Of a stretch of 64,000 nt of DNA, positions 57,401-64,000 are shown in pieces. Every line of letters begins with the position of its first letter. The stretch's first letter is position 1. The position numbers and the translations under genes were made by a program. The stretch spans positions 119,810 to 183,809 of the forward strand of contig SUXI01000005.1 of NCBI GenBank assembly GCA_015060975.1, read 5' to 3'. The notes under the pieces were generated by a model. It saw only the letters and a list, made by a program, of their open reading frames with translations, was not told the origin of the DNA and made no database searches. The DNA comes from Bacteroidales bacterium. Its GTDB lineage: Bacteria > Bacteroidota > Bacteroidia > Bacteroidales > Muribaculaceae.

Positions 57401-57638
57401 CGATGAAGAGGGTGAAAATATCCTCGACCTCATTGCCAACCACCACATCGATATGGTAATCAACATTCCTAAGAACCATAGCAAACGTGAGTTGACCAAC
57501 GGCTATCGCATTCGTCGCTCGGCAATCGACCACAACATTCCATTGTTGACCAACGCCCGCCTTGCCGCCGCATATATCCGTGCCTTCATCAACAAACCAA
57601 TCGAAGACATCAACATCGCCCCCTGGAGCGAATATTAA
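54420..57638 (+). CDS. carB: Carbamoyl-phosphate synthase large subunit
   Basis: 1072 residues, full length. It makes carbamoyl phosphate for pyrimidines and arginine. Two homologous ATP-grasp halves: the first starts [20 protein letters not shown] with NIATIQTS, the second [20 protein letters not shown] with [20 protein letters not shown]. The C-terminal MGS-like allosteric domain is at ~935-1072. The small subunit carA is not adjacent. Very short leader and a strong downstream hairpin. Confidence 0.98.
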   Translation: [1072 protein letters not shown]

Positions 57639-57658
57639 TAAAACCCAAATAAAATCCC

Positions 57659-57697
57659 ACACCCCCACCCTTGGTTAAGGATGGGGGTGTTATTTTA
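57659..57697 (+). terminator. Terminator of carB
   Basis: ACACCCCCACCCTT / AAGGATGGGGGTGT stem with a one-base bulge, followed by TATTTT. Confidence 0.8.
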
Positions 57698-57704
57698 GGA
57701 ACTC

Positions 57705-57860
57705 TTAGAAGTCGATTGATTTGAGGTGGGAGCGCATGTATTTTTTGTGTAGTGTTGGAAGTGCCACCATTCATAGCGGTAGGTGTGGAAGCCGGCTTTT
57801 TTCATAGCGTTGCGGAGGGTTTGTCGATGACTTTCTAAAAAAGCATGGGGGCAATATTAT
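57705..57860 (-). pseudogene. Remnant of an M15-type D-Ala-D-Ala dipeptidase
   Basis: The minus-strand frame reads HAFLESHRQTLRNAMKKAGF then HTYRYEWWHFQHYTK. The EWWHF box (catalytic Glu and zinc-ligand His) preceded by a R-L--AM---GF helix is the C-terminal signature of VanX/DdpX-like dipeptidases. A stop codon lies just upstream (near 57861). A one-base loss in the A-run around 57750 is needed to reach the likely natural end (YMRSHLKSIDF). No start and no N-terminal two thirds remain. The rest of the gap up to 58000 is empty to my eye. Confidence 0.6.
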
Positions 57861-57999
57861 TATCTATCGTGTTTTAACAAGTTGCATTAAGTACAAATAA
57901 GACTCCCCTATTTTTAGTTAGCACGAGATGTGCCGGCTGGGACAATAATAGAATTTTGCCATAGACCCATTTTATTTAATGCATTTTAAACAAAAATAA

Positions 58000-58007
58000 T
58001 ATCTTTG
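58000..58007 (+). promoter_or_regulatory. -7 element of the 58043 gene
   Basis: TATCTTTG, 29-35 nt before the candidate start codons. Confidence 0.6.
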
Positions 58008-58042
58008 TTGTTAATAATTCAAAAGGAATAAAAAACGTGCTT

Positions 58043-58387
58043 ATGATAACAAAAAAGGTAATAGAGGTAATTTACAAAAAATATAGAAAACGACCGGCTT
58101 CGATTGATTGTATTGATATAGGACATTTATTTGACACCGTTTCTGAAGTACATTCGATAGAGATTATAGATGACCATATTGTGATAGGGAGCCTGGATTC
58201 CTCATCGATATTTCATAAAATCTCATTACATAGAGTGCATGGAATAGAAAATTTTGAGGAAACGGTAGCTATAATCTTGCATTCTTCAATATTGTTTTTA
58301 AATAAAAAAGAAAATAAGGTGAGTATTCATGTGAAGCCTCAGCCTAAAACATTTTTTGCGAAATTGAAAATGTGGTTTAGTCATTGA
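58043..58387 (+). CDS. Hypothetical protein
   Basis: 114 residues from ATG 58043; the track start at 58037 is a GTG two codons earlier, with AAAGGA 9 nt before it, so either is possible. No signal peptide and no certain membrane helix. The N-terminus is basic (KKVIEVIYKKYRKRP), the middle has alternating hydrophobic strands (VHSIEIIDDHIVIGSLDSSS), and the C-terminus is basic (FFAKLKMWFSH). I do not recognise a family. A good promoter element argues that it is expressed. Confidence 0.7.
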   Translation: MITKKVIEVIYKKYRKRPASIDCIDIGHLFDTVSEVHSIEIIDDHIVIGSLDSSSIFHKISLHRVHGIENFEETVAIILHSSILFLNKKENKVSIHVKPQPKTFFAKLKMWFSH

Positions 58388-58526
58388 TGTGTGTTGTTTA
58401 ATGCTTGGCTAAAGTTTTAGTCTCGGGTTAAGTTTCCCGGATAAATATGCGTTAATTCGATGAAATGTTGTAACTTTACAAAAATTTTCATATAGATAAA
58501 ACGTTTTATTATTTCAATACACAGAT

Positions 58527-60293
58527 ATGTTTAGAAGTAAAACTTGCGGTGAACTCCGCATAAGTGATGCCGGAACAGAAGTGACACTTGCCGGATGGGT
58601 GCAACGTGCACGCAAAATGGGTGGAATGACCTTTGTTGATATGCGTGATAGATATGGTGTAACCCAAGTGGTTTTTAACAATGAATCTAACGCCGCTCTT
58701 TGTGACGCCGCCAATCATCTTGGTCGCGAATTTGTGATACAAGTAAAGGGAATCGTGGCTGAGCGTTCAAGTAAAAATGCCAATCTACCTACAGGAGATA
58801 TCGAAATAATCGCAACAGACTTGAAAGTTCTCAACAAATCGGAAGTGCCACCATTTACTATCGAAGATGATACCGATGGCGGTGATGATTTGAGAATGAA
58901 GTATCGTTATCTTGATTTGCGCCGTCCCGCTGTGCGTCGCAATCTTGAATTGCGCCACAAAATGGCATTTGAAATTCGCCGTTATTTAGATGAAAAAGGA
59001 TTTATCGAAGTGGAAACACCGGTGTTGATTAAATCAACCCCCGAAGGCGCTCGTGACTTTGTTGTGCCTTCACGCATGAATCCTGGTGAGTTCTATGCAT
59101 TACCACAATCACCACAAACATTTAAGCAATTATTGATGGTGAGTGGTTTTGACCGGTATTTCCAAATCGTGAAATGTTTTCGCGATGAAGACCTTCGTGC
59201 CGACCGTCAACCCGAGTTTACTCAAATCGACTGCGAAATGTCGTTTGTTGAGCAAGAAGATGTGCTTCAAATGTTTGAAGGTTTGGTAAAACACATCTTC
59301 AAATATGTGAAAGATATAGATTTTGTTGACCCGTTCCCACGCATGACTTGGGCCGATGCCATGAAATATTATGGTAGCGACAAGCCCGACACACGTTTCG
59401 GAATGAAGTTTGTAGAAATCAAAGATTTGACAGTGGGAAAAGGATTTGCAGTGCTTGATGACGCCGAATATGTGGGTGCTATTTGTGCTCCCGGATGCGC
59501 TTCTTACACACGCAAACAACTCGACCAATTGACCGACTTTGTGAAGCGTCCACAAATTGGAGCTAAAGGTATGATGTGGGTTAAGGTTGAGCAAGATGGT
59601 TCAATCAAAAGCTCGGTTTCTAAATTCTACACCGAAGAGGAATTGCGCACATGGACCGACCGCTGCGAAGCAAAGCCTGGTGATTTGATTTTGATTCTTG
59701 CCGGACAAACAATGAAGACTCGCAAGCAGCTTTGCGAATTGCGTCTTGAAATGGGCAGCCAACTCGGATTGCGTGATCCACAAAAATTCTCTTGCCTATG
59801 GGTAATTGATTTCCCATTGTTTGAGTGGGACGAAGAAACACAACGTTACTATGCAATGCACCACCCATTCACATCACCAAACCCCGAAGACATTGACAAA
59901 CTCGATTCGGCGACAGGTGAGGTGAGAGCTACAGCCTACGACATGGTAGTTAATGGCAATGAACTTGGCGGTGGCAGTATTCGTATTCACAATGCGCAAC
60001 TTCAAGATAAAATGTTCCGCCTTCTTGGTCTTACCGAAGAAGACGCTCAATATAAATTTGGGTTCTTAATGAATGCCTTTAAATATGGAGCGCCACCTCA
60101 TGGAGGTTTGGCATTTGGGTTTGACCGCTTTGTGTCAATCCTTGCCGGATTGGATTCAATTCGCGACGTTATCGCATTCCCCAAAAACAACTCAGGTCGC
60201 GATATGATGATTGATGCTCCATCAACCATTGATGAGGCTCAACTTAAAGAATTGTCAATTGACGTTGTCCTTCCTAAAGAAGAAGAAAAATAA
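58527..60293 (+). CDS. aspS: Aspartyl-tRNA synthetase
   Basis: 588 residues, the bacterial type with a GAD insert. An N-terminal OB-fold anticodon-binding domain (1-~110; [20 protein letters not shown]) precedes class II motif 2 ([20 protein letters not shown]) near 217-236 and motif 3 ([16 protein letters not shown]) near 530. It charges tRNA-Asp. It starts an apparent run with the Nif3-family and zinc-ribbon genes (gaps of 8 and 3 nt). The nearest promoter match is TAACTTTA near 58470. Confidence 0.98.
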   Translation: MFRSKTCGELRISDAGTEVTLAGWVQRARKMGGMTFVDMRDRYGVTQVVFNNESNAALCDAANHLGREFVIQVKGIVAERSSKNANLPTGDIEIIATDLKVLNKSEVPPFTIEDDTDGGDDLRMKYRYLDLRRPAVRRNLELRHKMAFEIRRYLDEKGFIEVETPVLIKSTPEGARDFVVPSRMNPGEFYALPQSPQTFKQLLMVSGFDRYFQIVKCFRDEDLRADRQPEFTQIDCEMSFVEQEDVLQMFEGLVKHIFKYVKDIDFVDPFPRMTWADAMKYYGSDKPDTRFGMKFVEIKDLTVGKGFAVLDDAEYVGAICAPGCASYTRKQLDQLTDFVKRPQIGAKGMMWVKVEQDGSIKSSVSKFYTEEELRTWTDRCEAKPGDLILILAGQTMKTRKQLCELRLEMGSQLGLRDPQKFSCLWVIDFPLFEWDEETQRYYAMHHPFTSPNPEDIDKLDSATGEVRATAYDMVVNGNELGGGSIRIHNAQLQDKMFRLLGLTEEDAQYKFGFLMNAFKYGAPPHGGLAFGFDRFVSILAGLDSIRDVIAFPKNNSGRDMMIDAPSTIDEAQLKELSIDVVLPKEEEK

Positions 60294-60301
60294 AAAACAT
60301 T

Positions 60302-61399
60302 ATGACTATAGCAGATGTAACATCAGCAATAGAAAAATTTGCTCCACTCGCATTGCAAGAGGATTATGATAATTGTGGGTTGCAAGTGGGTAATCGCGAT
60401 GAGAATTGCACGGGTGCAATTTTATGTGTTGATGTTACTCCGGCTATCGTTGATGAGGCAGCGTCACGAGGTTGTAACCTCATAGTTTCTCATCATCCAT
60501 TGATTTTCAAAGGTCTTAAGCGATTGACCGGGGCTTCGCAAGTGGAGCAAACAGTGATGAAAGCCATAAAAGCCGGGATTGCGATATATTCGTGTCACAC
60601 CGCAATAGATAATGCGGCAAATGGCGTGTCGTGGGAAATGGCACGTCGCTTAAATGTCGTAGGGATAGAAACACTTGAGCCTCAGCTAGGAAAATTGCTA
60701 AAACTATCGGTAATGGTGCCAAACGCTTATTGTGAAGCTGTGAAAACTGCGATTTTTAATGCCGGCGCTGGAACGATTGGCGACTATGATTGCTGTAGTT
60801 TTTCGGTGCAAGGCGAAGGCTCGTTTCGGGCTTTGTCGGGTGCGAATCCGTTTGTTGGTCAAGTGGGCGAGGTGCATAATGAGCTTGAAACGAGAATTGA
60901 TGTCATCATGCCTCGATGGCTTAAAAACCGTGTAGAGAGGGCATTAATCAAAGCACACCCCTACGAAGAACCGGCATACGAGTTTATAGCAATAGAAAAT
61001 GAATCAAAAAATTTAGGCTCGGGCGTTGTTGGAAAATTATCAACACCATTAAAATTGTCGCAACTGATATCGCAAGTAAAAGAAGTGTTTGATGCACCTA
61101 TTGTGAGATGTAATACCACAGATGTCGATCAAGAGATTTCAACTGTTGCCATGTGTGGCGGCTCAGGTGCGTTTTTGATTGGCAAAGCTATCGCAAAGGG
61201 TGCGCAAGTATATATTACATCAGATGTTAAGTATCACGATTTTGTTGACTATAAAAATGATATAATTATCATAGATATTGGTCATTTTGAAAGTGAACAA
61301 TGCACAAAAAGCATTTTTTATCGTGAAATTCAAGAAAAATTTCCTACCTTTGCACTTTATTACTCAGATATAGAAAAAAATCCCATAAATTATTTGTAA
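60302..61399 (+). CDS. Nif3/YbgI-like dinuclear metal-centre protein
   Basis: 365 residues, the long form with an inserted PII/CutA-like domain (~130-235). Metal-site segments: LIVSHHPLIFKGLKRL, YSCHTAIDNAANGVSWEMAR and IIDIGHFESEQCTKSIF. Family function is uncertain; a GTP cyclohydrolase-like or general hydrolase role has been proposed for relatives. In many Bacteroidota it lies just before the zinc-ribbon coiled-coil gene, as here (3-nt gap), which suggests a joint role. Confidence 0.93.
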   Translation: MTIADVTSAIEKFAPLALQEDYDNCGLQVGNRDENCTGAILCVDVTPAIVDEAASRGCNLIVSHHPLIFKGLKRLTGASQVEQTVMKAIKAGIAIYSCHTAIDNAANGVSWEMARRLNVVGIETLEPQLGKLLKLSVMVPNAYCEAVKTAIFNAGAGTIGDYDCCSFSVQGEGSFRALSGANPFVGQVGEVHNELETRIDVIMPRWLKNRVERALIKAHPYEEPAYEFIAIENESKNLGSGVVGKLSTPLKLSQLISQVKEVFDAPIVRCNTTDVDQEISTVAMCGGSGAFLIGKAIAKGAQVYITSDVKYHDFVDYKNDIIIIDIGHFESEQCTKSIFYREIQEKFPTFALYYSDIEKNPINYL

Positions 61400-61402
61400 G
61401 AT

Positions 61403-62164
61403 ATGGCTACAGATAAGAATAAAAGTGAATCATTGTCAGTAGAGCAACGTTTGAAATCGCTTTATCAACTTCAAACATTACTCTCAGAAATAGACCGCAT
61501 TAAAATAATTCGCGGTGAGTTGCCTCTTGAAGTTAAAGACCTTGAAGATGATATTGAAGGGTTGAATACTCGCATCAATAAGTTTCAAACTGAAATCAAT
61601 GAACTTCAACACAGATCAAATGTTGAAAAAGAAAAAATCAACGATGCGCACAACAAAATAGAACGTTATAAAGAGCAACTCAATAGCGTGGTAAATAATC
61701 GTGAATTTGAATTGCTTTCAAAAGAGATTGAATTCCAAACTCTTGAAATTCAACTTTGCGAGAAACACATCAATGAGTTCGCCCGAATTGTTGACGCTAA
61801 AAATAATGAGATTGCTCGCACTCAAGAACTTCTTGAAGATAAACAACACATCTTGGAAGATAAAAAGACCGAACTTGAAGAAATCGTATCGGAAACTCGT
61901 CAAGAAGAGGATGCAATCAGAGAAAAAGCCAAAGCACTTGAACCAAAAATTGACGCTCGCACCTTAGCGGCATTTAAACGCATTCGCAAAAACGCTCGTA
62001 ACGGACTTGGTGTTGTGTATATCCAACGTAATGCTTGCGGTGGTTGTTTCAATCGCATCCCACCCCAAAAACAAATGGAAATTAAAATGCGCAAAAAAAT
62101 CATTGTTTGCGAATATTGCGGTCGAATTATGATTGACCCTGAATTGGCTGGTGTAGGAGAATAA
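61403..62164 (+). CDS. Coiled-coil protein with C4 zinc ribbon (zf-RING_7 type)
   Basis: 253 residues. Residues ~30-185 form a long antiparallel coiled coil (heptads such as LEDDIEGLNTRINKFQTEIN). The C-terminus holds the four-cysteine ribbon ACGGCFNRIPPQ ... IVCEYCGRIMID. Such proteins are thought to bind nucleic acid. It follows the Nif3-family gene by 3 nt and ends at a terminator. Confidence 0.93.
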   Translation: MATDKNKSESLSVEQRLKSLYQLQTLLSEIDRIKIIRGELPLEVKDLEDDIEGLNTRINKFQTEINELQHRSNVEKEKINDAHNKIERYKEQLNSVVNNREFELLSKEIEFQTLEIQLCEKHINEFARIVDAKNNEIARTQELLEDKQHILEDKKTELEEIVSETRQEEDAIREKAKALEPKIDARTLAAFKRIRKNARNGLGVVYIQRNACGGCFNRIPPQKQMEIKMRKKIIVCEYCGRIMIDPELAGVGE

Positions 62165-62185
62165 AAAAACAATTTAATAAAAAAA

Positions 62186-62230
62186 CAACGAGGTTTCTTA
62201 TTGAGAGGAGCCTCGTTTTGTTTTTTTTGC
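62186..62230 (+). terminator. Terminator of the aspS-Nif3-zinc-ribbon run
   Basis: AACGAGG / CCTCGTT stem followed by TTGTTTTTTTT. Confidence 0.75.
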
Positions 62231-62293
62231 ACAAATCGGGAACGAGTGTGTAAAATAAATGACAAAAAAAGATTTTTTTTCATTAAAAATGGC

Positions 62294-62301
62294 TAACTTT
62301 G
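62294..62301 (+). promoter_or_regulatory. -7 element of spt
   Basis: TAACTTTG, 77 nt before the ATG at 62379, leaving a leader longer than most here. Confidence 0.6.
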
Positions 62302-62305
62302 TAGC

Positions 62306-62380
62306 CTGCAAAAATGAGATGTGTATCTATAGTTTTTGCAGATAGTTTATAACCTCATTTTCATATTAATAATAAACTAT
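62306..62380 (+). promoter_or_regulatory. Structured leader over the spt start codon
   Basis: Two perfect 9-bp hairpins in series: CTGCAAAAA (62306-62314) with TTTTTGCAG (62333-62341), and ATAGTTTAT (62342-62350) with ATAAACTAT (62372-62380). The second covers the first two bases of the ATG. A competing pair, AAAATGAG (62311-62318) with CTCATTTT (62354-62361), cannot form together with the first. This could gate translation; evidence is pairing by eye only. Confidence 0.45.
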
Positions 62381-63566
62381 GAAGCTATTACAAGCTAAAC
62401 TCGCAAAATATACTGCGCCACAAGAAGCAAAGGCAGCCGGAGTATATCCATACTTCCGTGCTATCTCTAGTGAACAAGACTGTGAAGTAATCATCAATGG
62501 CAAGAAAGTGTTGATGTTTGGTTCAAATTGCTACACAGGTCTTGTGAATGACCCACGAATTAAAGAGGCTGCCATTGAGGCTACTCGCAAATACGGAACA
62601 GGCTGTGCCGGTTCTCCATTCTTAAATGGCACACTCGATCTTCACAAAAAACTTGAAGCTCGTATCGCTGAATATATCGGCAAAGAAGATGTAATGATTT
62701 ATTCAACAGGTTTTGGAGTAAACCTTGGCGTGGTTTCAGCTTTGACCGGTCGTGAAGATTATATCGTTTGGGATGAGCAAGACCATGCTTCAATCATCGA
62801 GGGTCGCCGTTTATCATTTTCACAACAATTGAAGTATAAACACAACGATATGGAGTCGCTTGAAAAGCAACTTCAAAAGTGTGCGCCCGATAAAGTTAAA
62901 CTTATTGTGACCGACGGTGTGTTCTCAATGGAAGGTGATGTCGCTAATCTCCCTGAAATTGTAAGACTTGCAAAACAATATGATGCAACCGTGATGGTTG
63001 ACGAGGCTCATAGTATAGGCGTATTTGGAAAAGGTGGACGCGGAACATGTGACCATTTTGGCGTGACAAAAGATGTTGACCTCATCATGGGTACATTCAG
63101 TAAATCGTTTGCTTCACTCGGTGGATTTATCGCTACCGATAAAGAGATTACAAATTTCCTCCGCCACCACTCTCGTTCATATATCTTCACTGCAAGTATC
63201 ACTCCAGCGTCAACCGCAGCAGCTCTTGCCGCGATTGATATTATGGAAAAAGAGCCCGAATTGCAAGAACATCTTTGGGATATCACAAACTATGCGCTTG
63301 AGGGATTCCGCAATATGGGATGTGAAATAGGCAATACTTCAACACCTATTATTCCATTGTATATTCGCGATAATATGAAGACTTTTGCTATTACTCGCGA
63401 CCTTCTCAACGAAGGCATCTTCGTGAATCCTGTTGTTTCGCCTGCAGTGGCTCCACACGACACATTGATACGTTTCAGCATGATGGCAACTCACACTAAA
63501 GAACAAGTGACATACGCACTCGAAAAAATACAAAAAGTGTTCCGTGCATATAATTTGATTCCATAA
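62379..63566 (+). CDS. spt: Serine palmitoyltransferase (alpha-oxoamine synthase family)
   Basis: 395 residues. A PLP enzyme condensing serine with a long-chain acyl-CoA, the first step of sphingolipid synthesis, a trait of Bacteroidota. The PLP lysine lies in DLIMGTFSKSFASLGGF (~235-251). VDEAHSIGVFGKGGRGTCDH and YGTGCAGSPFLNGTLDLHKK are the usual substrate and cofactor segments. The N-terminus (LLQAKLAKYTAPQEAKAAGV then YPYFR) matches Bacteroides-type SPT rather than BioF or glycine C-acetyltransferase. It has its own promoter, structured leader and terminator. Confidence 0.9.
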   Translation: MKLLQAKLAKYTAPQEAKAAGVYPYFRAISSEQDCEVIINGKKVLMFGSNCYTGLVNDPRIKEAAIEATRKYGTGCAGSPFLNGTLDLHKKLEARIAEYIGKEDVMIYSTGFGVNLGVVSALTGREDYIVWDEQDHASIIEGRRLSFSQQLKYKHNDMESLEKQLQKCAPDKVKLIVTDGVFSMEGDVANLPEIVRLAKQYDATVMVDEAHSIGVFGKGGRGTCDHFGVTKDVDLIMGTFSKSFASLGGFIATDKEITNFLRHHSRSYIFTASITPASTAAALAAIDIMEKEPELQEHLWDITNYALEGFRNMGCEIGNTSTPIIPLYIRDNMKTFAITRDLLNEGIFVNPVVSPAVAPHDTLIRFSMMATHTKEQVTYALEKIQKVFRAYNLIP

Positions 63567-63612
63567 TAACAAAAATATTTTATTAAGCAAAAATTAGAAT
63601 ATTTTGCATAAC

Positions 63613-63647
63613 AGCCATAGGGCATATTGCTCTGTGGCTCTTTTTTA
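63613..63647 (+). terminator. Terminator of spt
   Basis: AGCCATAGGGCA / TGCTCTGTGGCT, 12 pairs with two wobbles, followed by CTTTTTTAT. Confidence 0.8.
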
Positions 63648-63669
63648 TAGTGAATTTTAATGTTGACAC

Positions 63670-63702
63670 TTGTGATAAATTGAAAATATGTGACTAAATT
63701 TG
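63670..63702 (+). promoter_or_regulatory. Promoter of the DUF6377 gene
   Basis: TTG (63670-63672) and TAAATTTG (63695-63702), spacer 22 nt, 44 nt before the GTG start. Confidence 0.6.
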
Positions 63703-63746
63703 CGTATTGTCAAAAATAAAATTTAAATGGTTTAATATTTTTAAGT

Positions 63747-64000
63747 GTGGAAAATAAATTTGTGATAAAAATAATATTACTCTGTGCGTTGACGTGCAGT
63801 CATTTTTGTTGTGTGGCAGCAACGCAATTGCCATCGACACTTGATGACGTATTGACGACACTCGATAATGCAATAGACAATAAATCAATATATGAAACGT
63901 CTAAACAAGAAAGATTGGATTCAATGAAGCGATTGGCGTTAACATTGCCACCGCAGAAACTTTCATCGGCTTATGAAAAAATAGGCGATGATTATCAACG
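63747..64000 (+). CDS. DUF6377-type regulator, N-terminus only (runs off right edge)
   Basis: 84 codons visible from GTG 63747; there is no in-frame ATG in a better place. Hydrophobic signal (KFVIKIILLCALTCSHFCCV) followed by LPSTLDDVLTTLDNAIDNKS and ETSKQERLDSMKRLAL. This is the start pattern of Bacteroidota proteins with a periplasmic TPR region, one membrane helix and a cytoplasmic DUF6377 DNA-binding or coiled-coil end. The frame is open to the window edge. It is not in the ORF track because it has no stop here. Confidence 0.7.
   Translation, partial: MENKFVIKIILLCALTCSHFCCVAATQLPSTLDDVLTTLDNAIDNKSIYETSKQERLDSMKRLALTLPPQKLSSAYEKIGDDYQ

Overview
The window looks like chromosomal DNA of a Bacteroidales bacterium, possibly a gut Muribaculaceae-type organism, though the family cannot be fixed by eye. 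The evidence is the near-universal TAnnTTTG (-7) motif in front of genes, the absence of Shine-Dalgarno dependence, a bacterial serine palmitoyltransferase, a T9SS-type C-terminal tail, a Wza/Wzc (BY-kinase) pair, and Bacteroidota-restricted families (TIGR02757, DUF4286, DUF2027-Smr, DUF6377). Most of the window is housekeeping sequence. The accessory-looking parts are 1-9.7 kb, 11.4-11.9 kb, 42.1-46.8 kb and the lone recombinase at 47.6-48.9 kb.

Layout. 1-9.7 kb: a very large secreted protein running off the left edge (minus strand, missing from the ORF track because its stop lies outside), phosphoglycerate mutase gpmI, and a 1350-residue secreted mosaic protein with a sorting tail. 9.8-18.4 kb: ROK sugar kinase, two identical tRNA-Arg and one tRNA-Met, a decayed BspA-like gene tail, then panC-panD-ffh-folD-capA (capA carries a frameshift), tRNA-His, a TIGR02757 gene and efp. 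18.4-23.9 kb (minus): aquaporin, transglutaminase-like protein, and the wza-wzc export pair. 24.0-32.1 kb (plus): a uracil-DNA-glycosylase-like gene, dedA, rpe, ftsK, lolA, trxB, serB and a lipoprotein.

32.4-41.4 kb: a LemA protein with an unknown membrane partner, guaA with a collapsed glutaminase domain, an EamA transporter, a GT2 glycosyltransferase, a GYF-domain membrane protein, DUF4286, ruvC, queA and DUF2027-Smr. 41.4-46.8 kb: a ferredoxin-flavodoxin protein, two nearly identical GNAT acetyltransferases flanking two secreted Sel1-repeat proteins (whose downstream terminators are also duplicated) and a self-inhibited Fic protein. 46.8-64 kb: surE, a tyrosine recombinase, a SurA/PpiD-like chaperone, guaB, a candidate 27-residue membrane peptide, the flavodiiron gene fprA, carB, a decayed M15 dipeptidase, aspS, a Nif3-family gene, a zinc-ribbon coiled-coil gene, serine palmitoyltransferase with a structured leader, and the start of a DUF6377 regulator.

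No CRISPR array, complete insertion sequence, prophage or obvious defence island was seen. The observations most worth following up are the short GMP synthase, the duplicated GNAT/Sel1/Fic block, the LemA-partner pair, the hairpins over the spt start codon and the frameshifted capA. I found no clear-cut wholly new system. Promoter, terminator and family calls are by-eye pattern matches.
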